From NCBI GenBank assembly GCA_948099385.1, contig CANUEZ040000061.1:10260001-10324000 (forward strand): a stretch of DNA of 64,000 bases, in the 5' to 3' direction. Source of the DNA: Fasciola hepatica. Lineage: Eukaryota > Platyhelminthes > Trematoda > Plagiorchiida > Fasciolidae. The stretch's first letter is position 1; every line of letters begins with the position of its first letter. The notes under the pieces were generated by a model. The model saw only the letters and a list, made by a program, of their open reading frames with translations. It did not search any database and had not been told where the DNA came from. A program made the translations under genes and the position numbers. Below are positions 1-13,110 of this stretch, one piece after another.

Positions 1-624
1 TCACTCAGAATATACTATTTCACTCTCCGTCTATTATTTTGCATTGACGTCTATTCATCAGAACTGAATAGATGCATACATCCAAACTGTCCATCCATAA
101 ACATGATTCTCAGAAAATTTAGTTTGTCACCAATTACTTGTTTGCGAGTGTACATTCACGGCACATGACCGGCACGCAACCATCATTCGAATTGGATGGA
201 ATGTCTCCTCTCAGCGACGACACTGCCGACACACCCGTTAAAGTAAGTCCGCACACAATGTTCGGGCAAACTAAGATTCCTCGTTAAATAGCAGGAATTA
301 ATTTACGGTGTGACCATTTGTCTGACATTTTTTACCCCCTCAGACGAATCATATGCCATAAACAGCATTAGAAAAGTGGCTCGCTCAGCTGGTTATCCAA
401 AGCTTCCTAAATTCAAAACAATGAGCTTAACACGGTTTATTTATCGGTGAATAAAATCATATGTATCATTTGACAGCCACTGAGTTGCGAACAGACTGAA
501 GCGCAATCTAAAAAGCTCAAAACTATCCGAATGGAGACAGACTAGGTATTATTTATTCTATGCTTTTTCAGAATCCTCGGATTTTGTCAGCATTACGTAG
601 AATGCATTGACGGTACCAGGGGCC
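1..624. other. Unassigned non-coding DNA
   Basis: No coding signature, tandem repeat or recognisable transposon is visible. Open frames are short and dispersed in all phases. Confidence 0.5.
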
Positions 625-730
625 GTAATGATGCTGGTTAGCCGCACTGGGATTAATCTGCAGGTAGGACAACCACGTGGCTAGCGGATAGTTGCCGGTT
701 CGATTCCGGCTCACGACGGGGACTTTTAAT
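625..730 (+). repeat. tRNA-derived SINE head, family B, copy 1
   Basis: A pol III A-box-like block (TTAGCCGCACTGGG, about 640-653) is followed by a near-perfect B box with a T-arm: GCCGG-TTCGATT-CCGGC at 694-710, five paired bases. The part from the T-arm onward resembles units at 25,186 (+) and 21,515 (-). I call it a SINE head, not a gene, because no convincing acceptor or anticodon stem is present and similar units recur. There is no hammerhead motif in this family. Confidence 0.5.
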
Positions 731-2270
731 TGGGAAAAATACGAGCGGATTGTTTTCATCGTTTCTAAAATTTCCCGGTTAAGTTGAAAATACTAGTGAT
801 TTCTCGTCGTTAGTCATTTTTTGTTGACCACGTTCAAAATGATACGGATATGCCGAACGAATAATCAGTTGTGGGTTAGTTGAGCAAATATCCAAAGACC
901 CAATGGTTCCGAAGTTATATTTAGGATGAATGATCGTAAGTTATCAAGACCTAGATGACTGAAAACCACCGGGCATGATCACCGCAATAGACGGTAGTCA
1001 TATTTACGAGCTTTCGTCATGGCGAATTTCAGTCCCGGAAGCCATGCATTCAAATCCTGTGGCATTCGGTCAATTCATCGTTCAGCAAAATTCAACTGGC
1101 CGTGATCACCCTCGAAAAAGCTGCAAATTTATCGTACTGTAAAACAAGTGGATTATTCATTTGCTTTTGGTTTTTATAAGGTGAATGGATTAAATTCGGT
1201 GTTGTACGTGTTTAGGGAAAATAAAGTTAGTTGTTACTTAGAGATCACGGGTTTATCAAAGTAAATTCATTTGTCTAATTCATTAGAAAAAGTTTTGACG
1301 GTTGTGTAGAGTTTTTGGTTGCATCTTTCTTATTTGCCCCGCTGATTTCAGTGGGATTCCCCATTCACTCCTGCTCTATGGCGTAGTCTTTGGTTCAACT
1401 CTCCCCAGAGTTTCAGACTGCTTTTTCTAATAGGATCCCATGTGCATATTGCGTAGAGGGGTTCACATAGTTCTCGACGGACATCTGTAATCCATGTAGG
1501 AGCTATTCCGCCCACTTATCTGCTTTCCAATCTCATCTATCACATCACCTTAAAGACTACTCAAATACATCCACGATGTAACCCTGTGTCTGGCTGCCAC
1601 TGATTAACCACATGCCGCTTCACTTATTAGGTGATCTTTGCACAACCGATAACTTCTTCTCGGTCTGACTCTGTTCTTGACCTATCCGTTCCATTCCAGT
1701 AATAAACAATCGGAAATCCACACCGTCTTCATCTGCATGATTGTTCCCATCAAGTATCTCGATGTTATCTTACGCACCAGTATACAATTTTCTCTTCATA
1801 CCTCGGGGTCTGTCTTAAGTCCACATTGATTTTCTTGTTAAATCTGATTACGAGGAGGTTTCTTTATCAGTTAATGAAATAGAAAATTATTACTGTCGGT
1901 TAATTCTCTCTAGTTATTGCTTTGAAACATGGTTTGGTCAATATTAATGAACTTTTCTAGCTCCTCTGGGAAATCAACTACATGTGTGACTTTCACACCA
2001 CTTGAAAGAAAATTTACAACAAGAATTTCATTAAATCTTGGCCTTAATCGCATCAATTCACCTTTCATTCATCTCCACAAATGTGATTCCAGATTGGATT
2101 GACTTTTTATTCGAATCTTGATCTTATTTCAACAACTGGTAATTTTTCCGACTGAAACACAACCTTATGATCTTAAGAAATTCCATCATACAATTCAACA
2201 CAACACACTTCAATACTCCGAAGCCTTCAGCGAATCTAGATAGTAGAAGGATACCGTCACCTGGTTCTCC
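731..2270. other. Unassigned non-coding DNA
   Basis: AT-rich sequence with no long frame and no motif that I can attribute to a known family. Confidence 0.45.
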
Positions 2271-2314
2271 ACTATACAACACTATACTATACCATACTAC
2301 TATATGCTATACTA
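2271..2314. repeat. Degenerate ACTAT-type microsatellite
   Basis: Imperfect reiterations of ACTAT/ACTATACC-like units. Confidence 0.6.
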
Positions 2315-4593
2315 AAATGGCCGCTTGTTAGCAGGGCAGTTGTAAGGATCGTTGCATGTGATACCTACTTAATCGCTGTTTTTATCTATTAAAATAAGAC
2401 TTTAAAAGTAATCAGATTATAGAAAAACGCTAACCAAGGTTGAAAGACATAGTGAGGGAAAATCATCAACAGAAGTTCTTCACTGCAACTTTCTGCTGGA
2501 GTTGGTTAAGGAAAAGCTATGTTTTGTTAGCGAGATATTGCGTAACCGAATGTGTTTTTTGGGGGTGGATATACATAATATGGAACAAATTCTGTCTTTG
2601 GAAACCTCTCGTGACGGCTACTGTTGTTATATAATGAGGTTTGGGATATGACAAAGTTAAAGAAACACAGATAAGATTTGGTAACTCAACCCAGAGTAAA
2701 ACTAGAAACCAACTTTCGCAGTAAAGAAGTCTGTTTCTGAATGGCTTTTTTCATAGATTTCTAATTCGGTATGCAAAACTGTTTTGTAGCAATAAACTGC
2801 TGTCTGTTGATCACAATAAGTAACTAATTTGTGATGCTAAGTTCTTCTATTGTTTATTTGTCTGTTTTCTCTGCTCTATTCTTATGGCACCCTTTTTTAT
2901 TTGTGCATACCTGGACGGAAAACCCGACTCCTCAAATAAGCAAGAATGTCCTCAAGCCAATTCTTTCAGTCAAGGATGTACCGGTCATTTTTGGAATTCC
3001 TATGAAACAACTACTTCTAGGGTATAAAATCTCCTGTGTACTATTCCCATAAGCTGGCAGACTTCTCAGTGGCTGACTTATTGAATCCGCTTCCATGGAT
3101 CCGAAGATAGAAATTAAGTCAGGTTTACATGTCCATCTACTACGTGCCGAACACCAATACTTTGGCTACTGTCTTATTGATACCAACCTGGACAAGATTG
3201 ATTCCGTGTCTGACCAACAGTTATGAACAATAGATTACAGCTGAGAAAGTTGTCAGATGTGTGGTATTTGGACCACTTGATACTTATCCGTGTATAAATA
3301 GGCAGATGCATGCTTTTACGAACAGGATAGGCAGTACCAAACCCATGTTTCGATTGTGACGAGTACCCTCAGTGTGCAGAATTAAATTATAGTGGTGGGT
3401 TGGTCATGTTAAGCTGTTATTCAAAAGAATCACTTATGACCAGACTGACTAACTGTGTTACTAAGACAGCTACCTTTCACCAGATGGTCCAATATCGGAC
3501 AAACAACGTGTTTGATTGTAGTTAGTCTACGTCGTCTATGGCGTCAAACTTTCATCGACATGATTGACAAGTGGTTGATGTATACTGTATCATTTAGTTC
3601 GATTCTCTTGAACATTCCACAAATCTGGTATTCATGGATGGAGAACTTGCAAACGTTGTCGGACTGTGTGAAGCGGCATCTTTGTAACGTGGTTTTGTTG
3701 TTGTGGACAGTCGGTTTAAAAATAACTCCGGTCAAGTGAAGCAAACTCCCTAATCGATTTAAATCACCAAATCAAATGCTTAATAGTAAGAATTCATTTT
3801 TTTACTACATACTACGTGCCGGCGAATGAAGTATCCAATTATGTATTACTAGTCGTGGCAGGTAGTGAAGGGAAGGTAGCGATGGATCCCTATTCTCTCA
3901 GTGTGAGAAAAGCGTGAAAATACTAATAACGGAATCTGGAGGTATGAGTCAGCACGCCTTGAGGAAGTCCAAGTGCTTCCATATTTTACCATTATGAATC
4001 ACTCTAAATGAGTTGCTGAAGTTTCAAGAAGAGGTGGAGAGATTTCCTCGGGTATGTTCTTGCCTGAGTACAGATCCAGCGATGAACGCAACATGAGAAC
4101 GTATTTATTGCGACAGTAAATCTCTTACTACAGTGACTGGTGTGCATTCCAGATGTAGTATCGAGCCAATTCTGTCATTGAGCATCAGGAACAGACCTGG
4201 CGAATAATGAGGAGTGTATGTGTGCACACTGTTTGCATGAGACGAACCGAAAAGTTCCTGTTCTAGTTAAAAACGTCGACTGGAAACCATAACGTGGCAT
4301 ACTTCTGTTTGAGGGGACTCTAGTCCGTGTGGAGTTCACGTGACAATTTCTCTAGAACAAGCTCCACAGTGTACTTTCGAGTCGAACAACCGATTACTGA
4401 ACCTTTGAAGTGGTACTTAGTTGTGTGTTCATTGCTTATATTTGTCAGTTAGGATGAGGTGATATTCCGATGATCATGAAGACTTTGTGATAATAAGTAT
4501 CGATATTGTATGGTCACGCAGCGCATACAGATTAAATTTTCACGTCGCTGTTATACATACCAAGATCTGTTGGTAAAAATACTTATTTTCTAA
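2315..4593. other. Unassigned DNA with weak open frames
   Basis: Several short open frames (2831-3052 and 3455-3739, both +) overlap no recognised domain. The translations between 3,090 and 3,740 look somewhat protein-like but I cannot assign them. They could be an old transposon remnant. Confidence 0.3.
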
Positions 4594-4613
4594 ATATATA
4601 TATATATATATAT
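4594..4613. repeat. (AT)n microsatellite
   Basis: Ten uninterrupted AT units. Confidence 0.9.
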
Positions 4614-6652
4614 CCTTAGTAACACTGGCACAATGTATTACCGTGAGTGCTACGTTGCAAAATCCTAGTTATACTGACTGACTGCAATGTCCACAGTAAA
4701 CCCCAGTGATACTACACTTTCTGTGTCAGATGGTAAGAAGCTTGGATACTGGGCCGAAGCGGATTGATGAGGTTTTTGAGCGGATGCTGGATTGCTGTGT
4801 GCAGCTGAATCCGATTGGCTAGCTTGCTTGGCAGTTTCGAGTACAAATTCATGTTCAGCGCTTTACAGCCCACCAGCCGGCATGGCTACGCGCAGTCTTT
4901 GAAAATAATCGATTATACTGACGATTGTACACACAAGGGTAGGTGGGTAGCTTGTTCTGCAATCGAGCCACTGAGTTTGAGGATTGATAGACACATTTCG
5001 GTCAGAATACATAATAAGCATGAGAGATCACCGTTATGACCTGATGGACGAAAGTGCCGTCTGTCAACCAGAAAGCCATTTGGATGGGTAAATTCCCTTT
5101 CGGGCTCGCTGGTGATGTGTCCCATTAATGACAGAAAGAAACAGGACGTGAAACGTTTGGCCCCAAAGAGTTCGTTGTTTGCATCATAAAATCTATACTA
5201 AAAGAAGGCTCGGAGATTCTCACAATAATCCATTTGGGGGCGCAAATGGGATCGTCCACGCTTTTGAGAGTTGAAAAGTCAGTACATTTAATTACCGCGG
5301 CGAAGCGCATTCTTAAATGGGCACTATTTTCTGTGAGCAACCAACCGATAAGAGGCTAGTCCAACACAATATGTTAACGAAAGGCAAGGTGTCCTCTTCC
5401 TTATTTCATGAGTGTCACATACTGTAATCGGGAAGGGATTGGGGTCAGCACATGACTGTTTCGATGCACATTTGATCGCCATTTAGTGAAGAACAATACA
5501 GCCACCATTTATCCAGTGGCGAATCCCCCTGGATGGTGGCCAGTGTCTTTCATTACTGGAAGATGTAAGTTATTGAAATCTTAGGTACACGAACTTTTAG
5601 TTTATGCGCGAGAACAACAAAGGTATACTACGACTAAAACTGGTTCACACCTTCAACAGCTTTGTAGGTTTAAAAAAAGTTGGGTCCACAGATGGAGCTT
5701 AATTACGTCCAAGCCTTTTCGATCTTTACCGTCAGTTATGGAGGAGAATCGTGGCCAAGAGAGCGTTATCCGTTAGCCGAAGTGCTACTCACTCTTTCCT
5801 TTCAAATATAATCGAAAACAAAAAGAAGGCGACTTAATCTCGTAGGATTCGAATTAAAGATTCAATGCAAGACAGAAAGTAATTGTTTTATCATCGTTTT
5901 GCGAAAGTAACTGAATTTGCTTCATCGAAAGCAATGTTGGAAAGCAGTATGAACAAGGCTGTGAAAACCAGCTTTGAAAGGACTACTTTGTTCTTTTCGT
6001 ATTTCCTTGATCAGCTGTGGTTTTTGAAGATATCACAATGTTTGTAGAAAGTATTATTGGCTCGAGGAGTCTGAATCCTATATAACGGAAAATCCAATCT
6101 CGTTTTTCACATCAAAAATTCTAAAGCAGCGAGCCATGGCCTTTGAATACCGCGGCAAATCGCGCTAATTCATTTCTCATACGACTAATGTGACAAAGAA
6201 GTGACCCTGCGCCGCTGGGTTTCAAAAATACAGTACCAGTGGTTTACTGTACCCAACAGTACACTTAAACTGACTTATTTCAGTTTTAACATCGTATCAC
6301 CTTATTGTTTCACGGGTTCAGTGTATCGTTACTATTCAACGGACTAAACAATCTCAGTCATTTAACAGATAACCACACTGTCTCTGGAGCCAGCATATGA
6401 AAGGTTTGTTTCCAAATGTATGTATAATTCAACAGTGTGTGCATCCAACAGCGCGCGTACAGAAAGCACACACACATGCATTCACACCAAAACGCATCTG
6501 CACTTGACCCCAATCAGACCATTTCTACTTTGTGTACTGTAAAAAGAACATTTCAGTGATATAAGTGAATTTTCATGCAGCATACAGACCATACTGTGCA
6601 ACTGTCTGTATTTGGCTTTACACGTGTGTGCGTGGGTACATATTTATATGTC
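4614..6652. other. Unassigned non-coding DNA
   Basis: No recognised gene or element. Open frames reach only about 75 codons and overlap on both strands, as expected by chance. Confidence 0.4.
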
Positions 6653-6748
6653 TGTGTGTGTGTGTGTGTGTCTGTTCACGATCCTGCTTTGTGCTCATGC
6701 ACGCGATCAGGCTCGGAGAGTACTACCACGGCACACACACACACACAC
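6653..6748. repeat. Paired (GT)n and (AC)n microsatellites in inverted orientation
   Basis: A (GT)n run at 6653-6671 is followed about 60 bases later by an (AC)n run at 6732-6748 on the same strand. The two are complementary, so the segment could form a hairpin about 17 bp long. The open frames across it are low-complexity artefacts rich in V/C and T/H. Confidence 0.85.
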
Positions 6749-7540
6749 GCACATCACATACGCATCTATCGATCCACGTGCAAGGTTAGCTGAGCATTCG
6801 CGTATTTATGCGATGATGTTCAGATCAATGATCTCAATGGAACAGCCACTACTTATATAATTACGAGGTGGGTACTTGGTAGCTGAAGTCGTGTTACGTT
6901 GCAGCATGCTTACAATCAGCCGGTGCGTATGCTGTTTCGGTCCCGTCAGGAAGAGATGACGATAGCACCTCACTTAATAGTTCCAAGCGAGAGCTCACAG
7001 AACCCGTACGGGGAAATTTCATTAATCATTGGTTTTCATTCACGTTGCTGATTCAGTTAAAACAGTTTTCTTTTTATAAACGCGTGCAATAATTACCCAG
7101 TTTCGAAGACAACATCTACTTTGAGGATACTTTGTCACAATACCTTGACGCTGGTTATTTACACGTAATTACGATAAGGTTTACCCACTGCGCCAGCTTT
7201 TTCTATCGATGAGCAAACGTGAACTAGGGATAATTTGTGAATCGCAATCTTGGACCACAAGGACGAAATTATTACTGCAACTATCACAACCCAAAAAACA
7301 AGCAAGTACAGGTTCAATTATTCGAAAGTCTGATTTGTACCGAACAGATCCAGTCATCTTCGAAAAACATCATCGTATATAGTACAGGTCCGTACGCATC
7401 TTTTAGCTCATTTTATTTCCGCGTGTGAGCCCATCACATTTCAGTTCTGTACCATATCCATAAGACCTGTTGATTAAGCATCTACCCACGAGAGTATGCA
7501 CCAGACGACTATGTTACTGCTACAAATACCACTAACGGTA
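6749..7540. other. Unassigned non-coding DNA
   Basis: No recognised gene, tandem repeat or transposon domain. Confidence 0.4.
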
Positions 7541-7805
7541 TGGTGGAGTATGCATACTACTCACCGAATAAGTAAACAGTTAATTGTTCAGAACACAATT
7601 GTGGATAATCATGGGGAGAAAATGAACTCGGCTACGCCAGTTGGACCGAACGCAATGAGGTGAAGCAAAGCATACCAATCATATGATCGTATCTGTCGAC
7701 TGTATATTAACTGTGTTCAAGTGGACTGGACAGCTGTTATGGAAATAAACATTATTGGTATAGTTTATTGATATCGGTGTTGTCCGGACGAGTGATTTCT
7801 AATGA
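7541..7805 (+). repeat. Unnamed interspersed repeat R1, copy 1
   Basis: This stretch is clearly homologous to 55,476-55,742 in the same orientation. Shared blocks include GTATGC.TACTAC near the start, ACCGAACG with GCAT.CCAA.CATATGA in the middle, and GGTAT..TT..TTGAT with CCG.ACGAGTGATTT near the end. Both copies are about 266 bp. No coding capacity is conserved. A polyadenylation-like GAAATAAA lies near 7743, so it could be part of an LTR or a retrotransposon UTR, but I see no family-defining feature. Confidence 0.7.
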
Positions 7806-8458
7806 AATACCTTTTTACTCGGTACTTCTTGTGGATTATAACATTAGTAGTACGACTACTACCACGATGATAGTACTAGATTTACTACTATTCCCCATTT
7901 CCGATGATCCCTTCGACTTCAATCAGTTCGCAAATCGCCAATTTATTGATTGCAATGTGAACACAGTACCGTACTAATCCCTAACTGTGCTCATTACATG
8001 TGAAGTGGTGCGTTCATGAAGCTGCGTGCGTCTGGCATTTATCACCATCGACCAACTCCAGTTATATGGGGGCATCCTTGTCCGTAAAACTCAGGCTCGT
8101 ATTTCACACACTGCTATTTGTACACCTCAGGATCGGTGTGGCTGAGTTATTGGGGCAAACACACATGGCTTTTGTGACTAAGACGTCAATTCCCTGTAGT
8201 GCACTTAGCCTCCGAAAAGAAGTAAATGACACTCAGGGGTGATGCGACTTCCCAGTGTTGGTAAGATGTGTTAGAAATTTATTCCCAACAGCGTAAGATG
8301 TTCGAATAACGTTCGATTGCTTGTTACATCCTCAGGATCAGCAGATGGTTGATAAGATGGAACAATGACAGGTTTTCTCTGAATTACTCAGCATTGTCGC
8401 GCCGTTACTCAGTCGTGCGTGATAGTTCTCAGTCTAAGTATTTTCAGCTTGAAATCTG
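7806..8458. other. Unassigned non-coding DNA
   Basis: An 80-codon open frame at 8000-8242 (+) has no recognisable motif and is probably fortuitous. Confidence 0.4.
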
Positions 8459-8594
8459 CTGAACTGAACTTTCTGAAACGACTTGGTGAGAGGACATCAT
8501 TAAAAGCCATTCTGTTGACCGGAATGCGATACGACGAAGAGTGATTATTCCGTCGTATTCCGTCCACGAAGATAATTTCGAAAGTTCAGTTCAG
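8459..8594. repeat. Nested inverted repeat (MITE-like or cruciform)
   Basis: Perfect 15-bp arms CTGAACTGAACTTTC (8459-8473) and GAAAGTTCAGTTCAG (8580-8594) flank about 106 bp. Inside, ATACGACG (8529-8536) and CGTCGTAT (8551-8558) form a second perfect 8-bp inverted repeat with a 14-nt loop, extendable outward with a bulge (GGAAT opposite ATTCC). The outer arms begin with the CTGAA unit seen in the large array at 15,497. No flanking target duplication is obvious. Confidence 0.7.
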
Positions 8595-10079
8595 TCGATT
8601 CATCGCTGAATGTACTTATCCGCGCAAGAAATCGAACTGAATAAAACGTTCTTGGATCTGATGAAACTCCACATTACAAAAAACGAAGACTGGACACTCG
8701 CTTCGGCACACATTCAGTGGAGTACAGGCTGACTATTTAGTAATCAAAGTATATATCCTTCAGGCCTTGCTTGGAGAAGTATTCATTCGTTAAGGGCACA
8801 ATTAGCGAGGGCGGCATGTGTTACACAAACACAAGCCCTAAGAACGTGGGTATAGGTCATAACGGAAATTGACTGAACTCTATGCATCCCACTGACACAT
8901 ACGTTTGCATTCGTGCTCTAGTGTATCTCCGAAACAAAACTAATATTTCCACGCCGATGTGGTGGGGGCTTACGCTACTCAACTGAAAAGCATTGAAGAA
9001 AGCGGTTTCACTCAAATGTCAAAGCACATGTTAGCTGTGTGTACCAAGGGTGTGGTCGAAAGCTTTTTGAATGGCGTATTCACGTGATGACTTGACGAGT
9101 CGAATGTGTTGCAAGTCCACTCCCAGTTGTTCATGACCTATCCGAGAACGAATTGTCCGGGTGCAACAACACAACGAGAGAGCGAACCGAAAAAAACAAG
9201 CGCTAACCCAGCAACCTCTGATGCATCACCCGGGCTACGATTTTAACTGCGGTTTGCTAGGGTCAAAAGGGGTAACACTATCTGAACATTATAGTGAACC
9301 AGAAAATCGAGATTCAACCAACTCATTCTAAAAAAACATGACCACTTATTGCCCAAATCAGATTACCTCGCCTGGTCAGATCAGATGATCAATCCCTTGC
9401 GAACTACCCTCAAAGGAATCCACAATGTGTAATATTTGCCAAATTTTTGAACCAGTGCTGTTGTGCCAGACTTGAAAACAGTCGAAATTTCAAAAGTAAT
9501 GACATTATTTTAAAGCTCGCGAATAACAGTAACCTAAAAAGGTGAATGCAAAGATTCGGTTTTATACGGATCGTTACTCTACTGTGGCGTTGCACGTACC
9601 AAATTCGCTGAACAATCCACGTGTTGGAGTCTACTATATGCACACGTTATTGCTTAGGTGTGCAGCTTTGATTAGCCTCCTCGCTATTTGACACTAGAAC
9701 GAACACCTGCCAGGTTCAGCAGATCAGGCGGCTGAAGTGTGGGCGCCAACTCATCCAGCTAGACAACGGCAATCCTCCAACAAATCCGACCAAGCTGAGC
9801 CGCATTTATTTTTGAATATTTGTCTGGTCACACACTGGACATACTACCTCACTCCAAATCAGAGCCTGAAACAAAAAAAGCAAAAACTTTGTACTTCTGC
9901 CTAATTCAACCTTGACTGAGAATATTTAATTAACCCCAGTGTTCACAGCCTCTTCACATTGAAATGACATTCATTTAACGCACTGAAAATGGTCGTTTTG
10001 ATATTGAGAAGAAGACAGCAGCGAACAAACATATTCGTCGCGACGAAACTGCCCCCTAGGCAGTGATGTTTGATGGATT
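8595..10079. other. Unassigned non-coding DNA
   Basis: No gene or repeat recognised. A 77-codon frame at 9410-9643 (-) shows no motif. Confidence 0.4.
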
Positions 10080-10918
10080 GCGTGCCTCCATGAGTCAAAG
10101 AGCTATACAGGATGGTATCCTTAAGCCGGAGATGCAGTCATGCCTGACAGGTCAATGGGTAGAGGCTAAACAAAGTCCAGTCTCAGAACCAGTTAATTAG
10201 CAACATCTGGTTCTAACCGCTAAGTCCTTGGACAGAACACTCCAGCGAATAGACAGGGACTGAAACAGTTTACCGGTCTAAAACCCTCCACTAGATGGTC
10301 TTAGGAGTGAAGCACCTGGGGTTTCTGTCGACGGTGGGAAAAGCCATTGCATTTCATTGGGTAGCTATCACCCGCCTAAGTTGGGCAGCTCTCAGCCCAA
10401 AGGATGCTACGCCGTTGTGAAGATCGTGTCTAACTGGCCGATCGTATATGATGAAAGATCCTGGACCCGGACTACGCGCACTGGGAGAGCGACAACTCCA
10501 GAGGAGAACAGTTAGAACGTATTCTGTCCATATTCTGCTTGCTCTAAGGGCTGAATTCGAAAAGCGGATCGATAACGAAGCGCCAGCGAAAACGAGAGAG
10601 TCCTTGCAACAAACAGGTCTGAAGTGACAAACCAGAAGAAGTCCTTTCACGGGTGCTTCGGTCACATTCCTGTGCTGGGTTAACACCCCACTACCTTGAG
10701 GGTCAGATTTTTGAGTCAAAGGCTCCGGCTATAGTTCTCAAAGAAAAGACCCTTCCGTGATGTGGGCAACCACGAAGCACGATTCGCTCAAAAACCCAAG
10801 CATTCTTCCTGTAGAAGCAGTCACCAATTTCCCCTCTACGCAAAGCGCCACTGGTAATTGCGGCTTTGAAAAAGCTATATTTCAGTGGTTGGACATAAAT
10901 CAAACGTACGTCTTATGA
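10080..10918 (+). other. Probable 5' region of the RTE element
   Basis: This segment lies directly upstream of the RTE endonuclease remnant and is more GC-rich than its surroundings. I infer that it is the element's 5' leader. The upstream boundary is not visible. The open frames at 10354-10719 and 10703-10903 (-) are antisense to the element and probably not genes. Confidence 0.35.
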
Positions 10919-11710
10919 TTTAATTTTAACTTCACTTGGCCGCCTCCAACGTCCGCACACTGCCAGATAGGGCAATAAGCTACCCTCGCTAAAACTCTTG
11001 AAACCTTCAAAATAGATGTAAGCTGTCCCAGAAACACACGTAAAAGACCCCAGTTCTGTCATCACTCTTCGCACCCTAGATACAACCTCAGTCTCTCGCC
11101 TCACACTTCACGTGCCCGGCCATCCGGAGTCTAATGGTCGTAGTAAAGTGGGAGTTGCGATTGTTTTGGGCAAGAGAGATGAGCTTTCGCTACTAGAATG
11201 GATTCCAGTCAACTGTCGATTGCGATCAGTTCAATTTGGCAGTTCCGTACATGTCAACATTAACAGACTAAATCGTCGGTGCTTGTTCGTCGTGTCTGTG
11301 TATGCGCCCACGGATTGCAGTTCCCTTGAGTTCAGGGATGAATTCTCCCATCTTTTTCCAGCTGTTTTGAAGCAGACGTGGTGGTCATTGCTGGGGATTT
11401 CAACGCCCAATTAAGCCTTCTGGAGGATTCCGAAAGGCTCATTGAAGGCCCCGTTTTCTATCCCAAATGATCGCACTGACAATGGTGACGGCCTCATCCA
11501 GCTGTGCTCCGAGCAAAGATTGTTTCTAGCGAGTACGAAATTCTACCATAAGAAGTGGCATTGGCTGACATGGCGTCCTCCTACGTCTACACAATGTTGG
11601 ATTCAGATTGACCGTATTGTGATTGGTCACCACTCACGTGGACCATTCGAAGATTGTCGTTCGTTTGGTCTACGCCTGTGGGCTCAGATCACGCCTTGAT
11701 ACGTGCTCGC
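10919..11710 (+). pseudogene. RTE AP-like endonuclease domain (broken)
   Basis: The domain nicks target DNA to prime reverse transcription. Recognisable motifs in order are SNVRTL near 10,950, LAKTLETFKIDV after a frameshift near 10,985, a central stretch from about 11,112 containing VSVYAPTDCSS (about 11,295), AGDFNA (DFNA at 11,396-11,407), and the catalytic SDH at 11,684-11,692. Motif order and spacing fit exonuclease/endonuclease/phosphatase-fold domains of RTE elements. The frame shifts at least three times and is not translatable as one protein. Confidence 0.85.
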
Positions 11711-12680
11711 TTCCGTTTAGGTCTCGTCCGTGGCCGCGACAATGTAGACGACGCCGACTTTGCGCAGCTGCTTCTAGACGATAGCCGATGATCTGCTTTA
11801 CGGGCAGAGCTGTCTACACGGTTATCTATGTAGTCGGATGTCCAAGACCCAGATGAAGGTTGGCAACAGATCAAGGAAGCTTTATATGCCGCTTAAAATG
11901 CCACCCAGGACTCTGGTTCAAGTAGGCCTCACAAAAGATGAACTTGTTTGACACCGGCTGTGCTGTTATACGCTGGCAGATCCGTCCCTCCGGATACGAC
12001 ACCCACTGAAGGGCGTTAATCCCTGAGACACCAACTGACTAGAAGTCGCAGAATTAAACATGAACAGTGGTGGACCCCGAAATGCAAGGAAAGGAAGAAA
12101 GCTGCGTCTATTGGCAGTACCCGAAACTTTTTCCGTTTGATCAAGGGTACCGGTTCAAGTAAGTCTGATGCAAGTGAGTAAGTGAGGAAATCCGGCGGCT
12201 CGCTGATTCACTCTCGGGGACGTAGTCCGGATCGCTGGACAGAACACTTTAGGTGACAGTTCAGTTGGCCTACTTCAATAGTGGACCTCAGTTATACACC
12301 TGGAACAGAACCGATGCAAGTAAATATCACTTCCTCAACAGGAATGGAGGTTATCCGGGAGATAGGTTGCCTGGTAAGGTATAAAACCGCTGCACCCGAT
12401 GGGCTGTTTCCATCTGTTTCAGGGATGGAGGTGAAGCTCTAGTTTCGGAGTTAACAAAACTTCTTCGGATAATCTGGGATAGTGAACAGGTTGCTCGGGA
12501 ATTGTGTGAATCGGTGGTTGGGCTGATTTACAACAGAGGTGACAGGTCCTCTGGAGATAACCACAGAGAAATTAGCTTGTTCAAGTACCGTTTCGAAAAT
12601 GCTCGTCGGGATTATTCCTCACCGATTACCCATTGCCCATAAAAGGGGTGTGCGTAAGAATCAAACTGGTTCCATACTCA
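11711..12680 (+). pseudogene. RTE linker and N-terminal RT region (broken)
   Basis: Translated in shifting frames, the region gives pieces typical of the RTE linker: HEQWWTPK near 12,060, RNFFRLIKGTGSS near 12,123, GGSLIHSRGRSPDRWTEHF near 12,197 and APDGLFPSV near 12,395, the last matching the GPDG-type motif before the RT core. Stops and frameshifts are frequent. This segment links the endonuclease to the RT core and shows both belong to one insertion. Confidence 0.75.
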
Positions 12681-13110
12681 GTCCACGTTGTATCGACCAC
12701 ATCTTTACTTAGCGTTGAAGTGTGAAGTACATGCACACCACCGAAAGATCGATAATATCTGTCTTTCTTGACCTGAAGGCGTTCGATTCCGTCCACCGGA
12801 CAGTTCTCTGGCGCTGCCTCTCATTGAAGCTTGTGTCATAGAAATTTATTTCTCTTTCCCGATGCTTGTATGCAAGCAGCCGAAGCCTAGTTAGTGCTTA
12901 CGGCGATCTTTCATCCGAGTTCATCATGAGAAGTGGTGTTCGTCACAGTAGTCTTCTATCACTCTTCCTTTTCAGTTCTGCAACTGAATCGATTCTGGAG
13001 TGAGATTGGTGGCATCGATTTTTGCTCAGGCCTTATACAGTCTGGCTTGGAATAGGCGGACGATAATTTTCTTCTGAGTGAGGATTCGGGTAAGCTGCAA
13101 GCATTTTTTA
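12681..13110 (+). pseudogene. RTE reverse transcriptase core (broken)
   Basis: Visible motifs are CIDHIFT (about 12,687), VFLDLKAFDSVH (first catalytic Asp at 12,770-12,772), SGVRHSSLLSLFL (about 12,932) and a damaged YADD box at 13,053-13,064 reading stop-A-D-D: the Tyr codon has become TAG. The next residues NFLLSEDSGKLQAFF are typical of what follows YADD. The usual KAAFD is KAFD, a one-codon deletion. The RT is catalytically dead and is truncated here by the inserted Penelope-like sequence. Confidence 0.85.

Noticed and set aside
10354..10903. Minus-strand open frames of 121 and 66 codons
   Set aside because: Antisense to the probable RTE 5' region, no motif, and typical of chance frames in GC-richer DNA.
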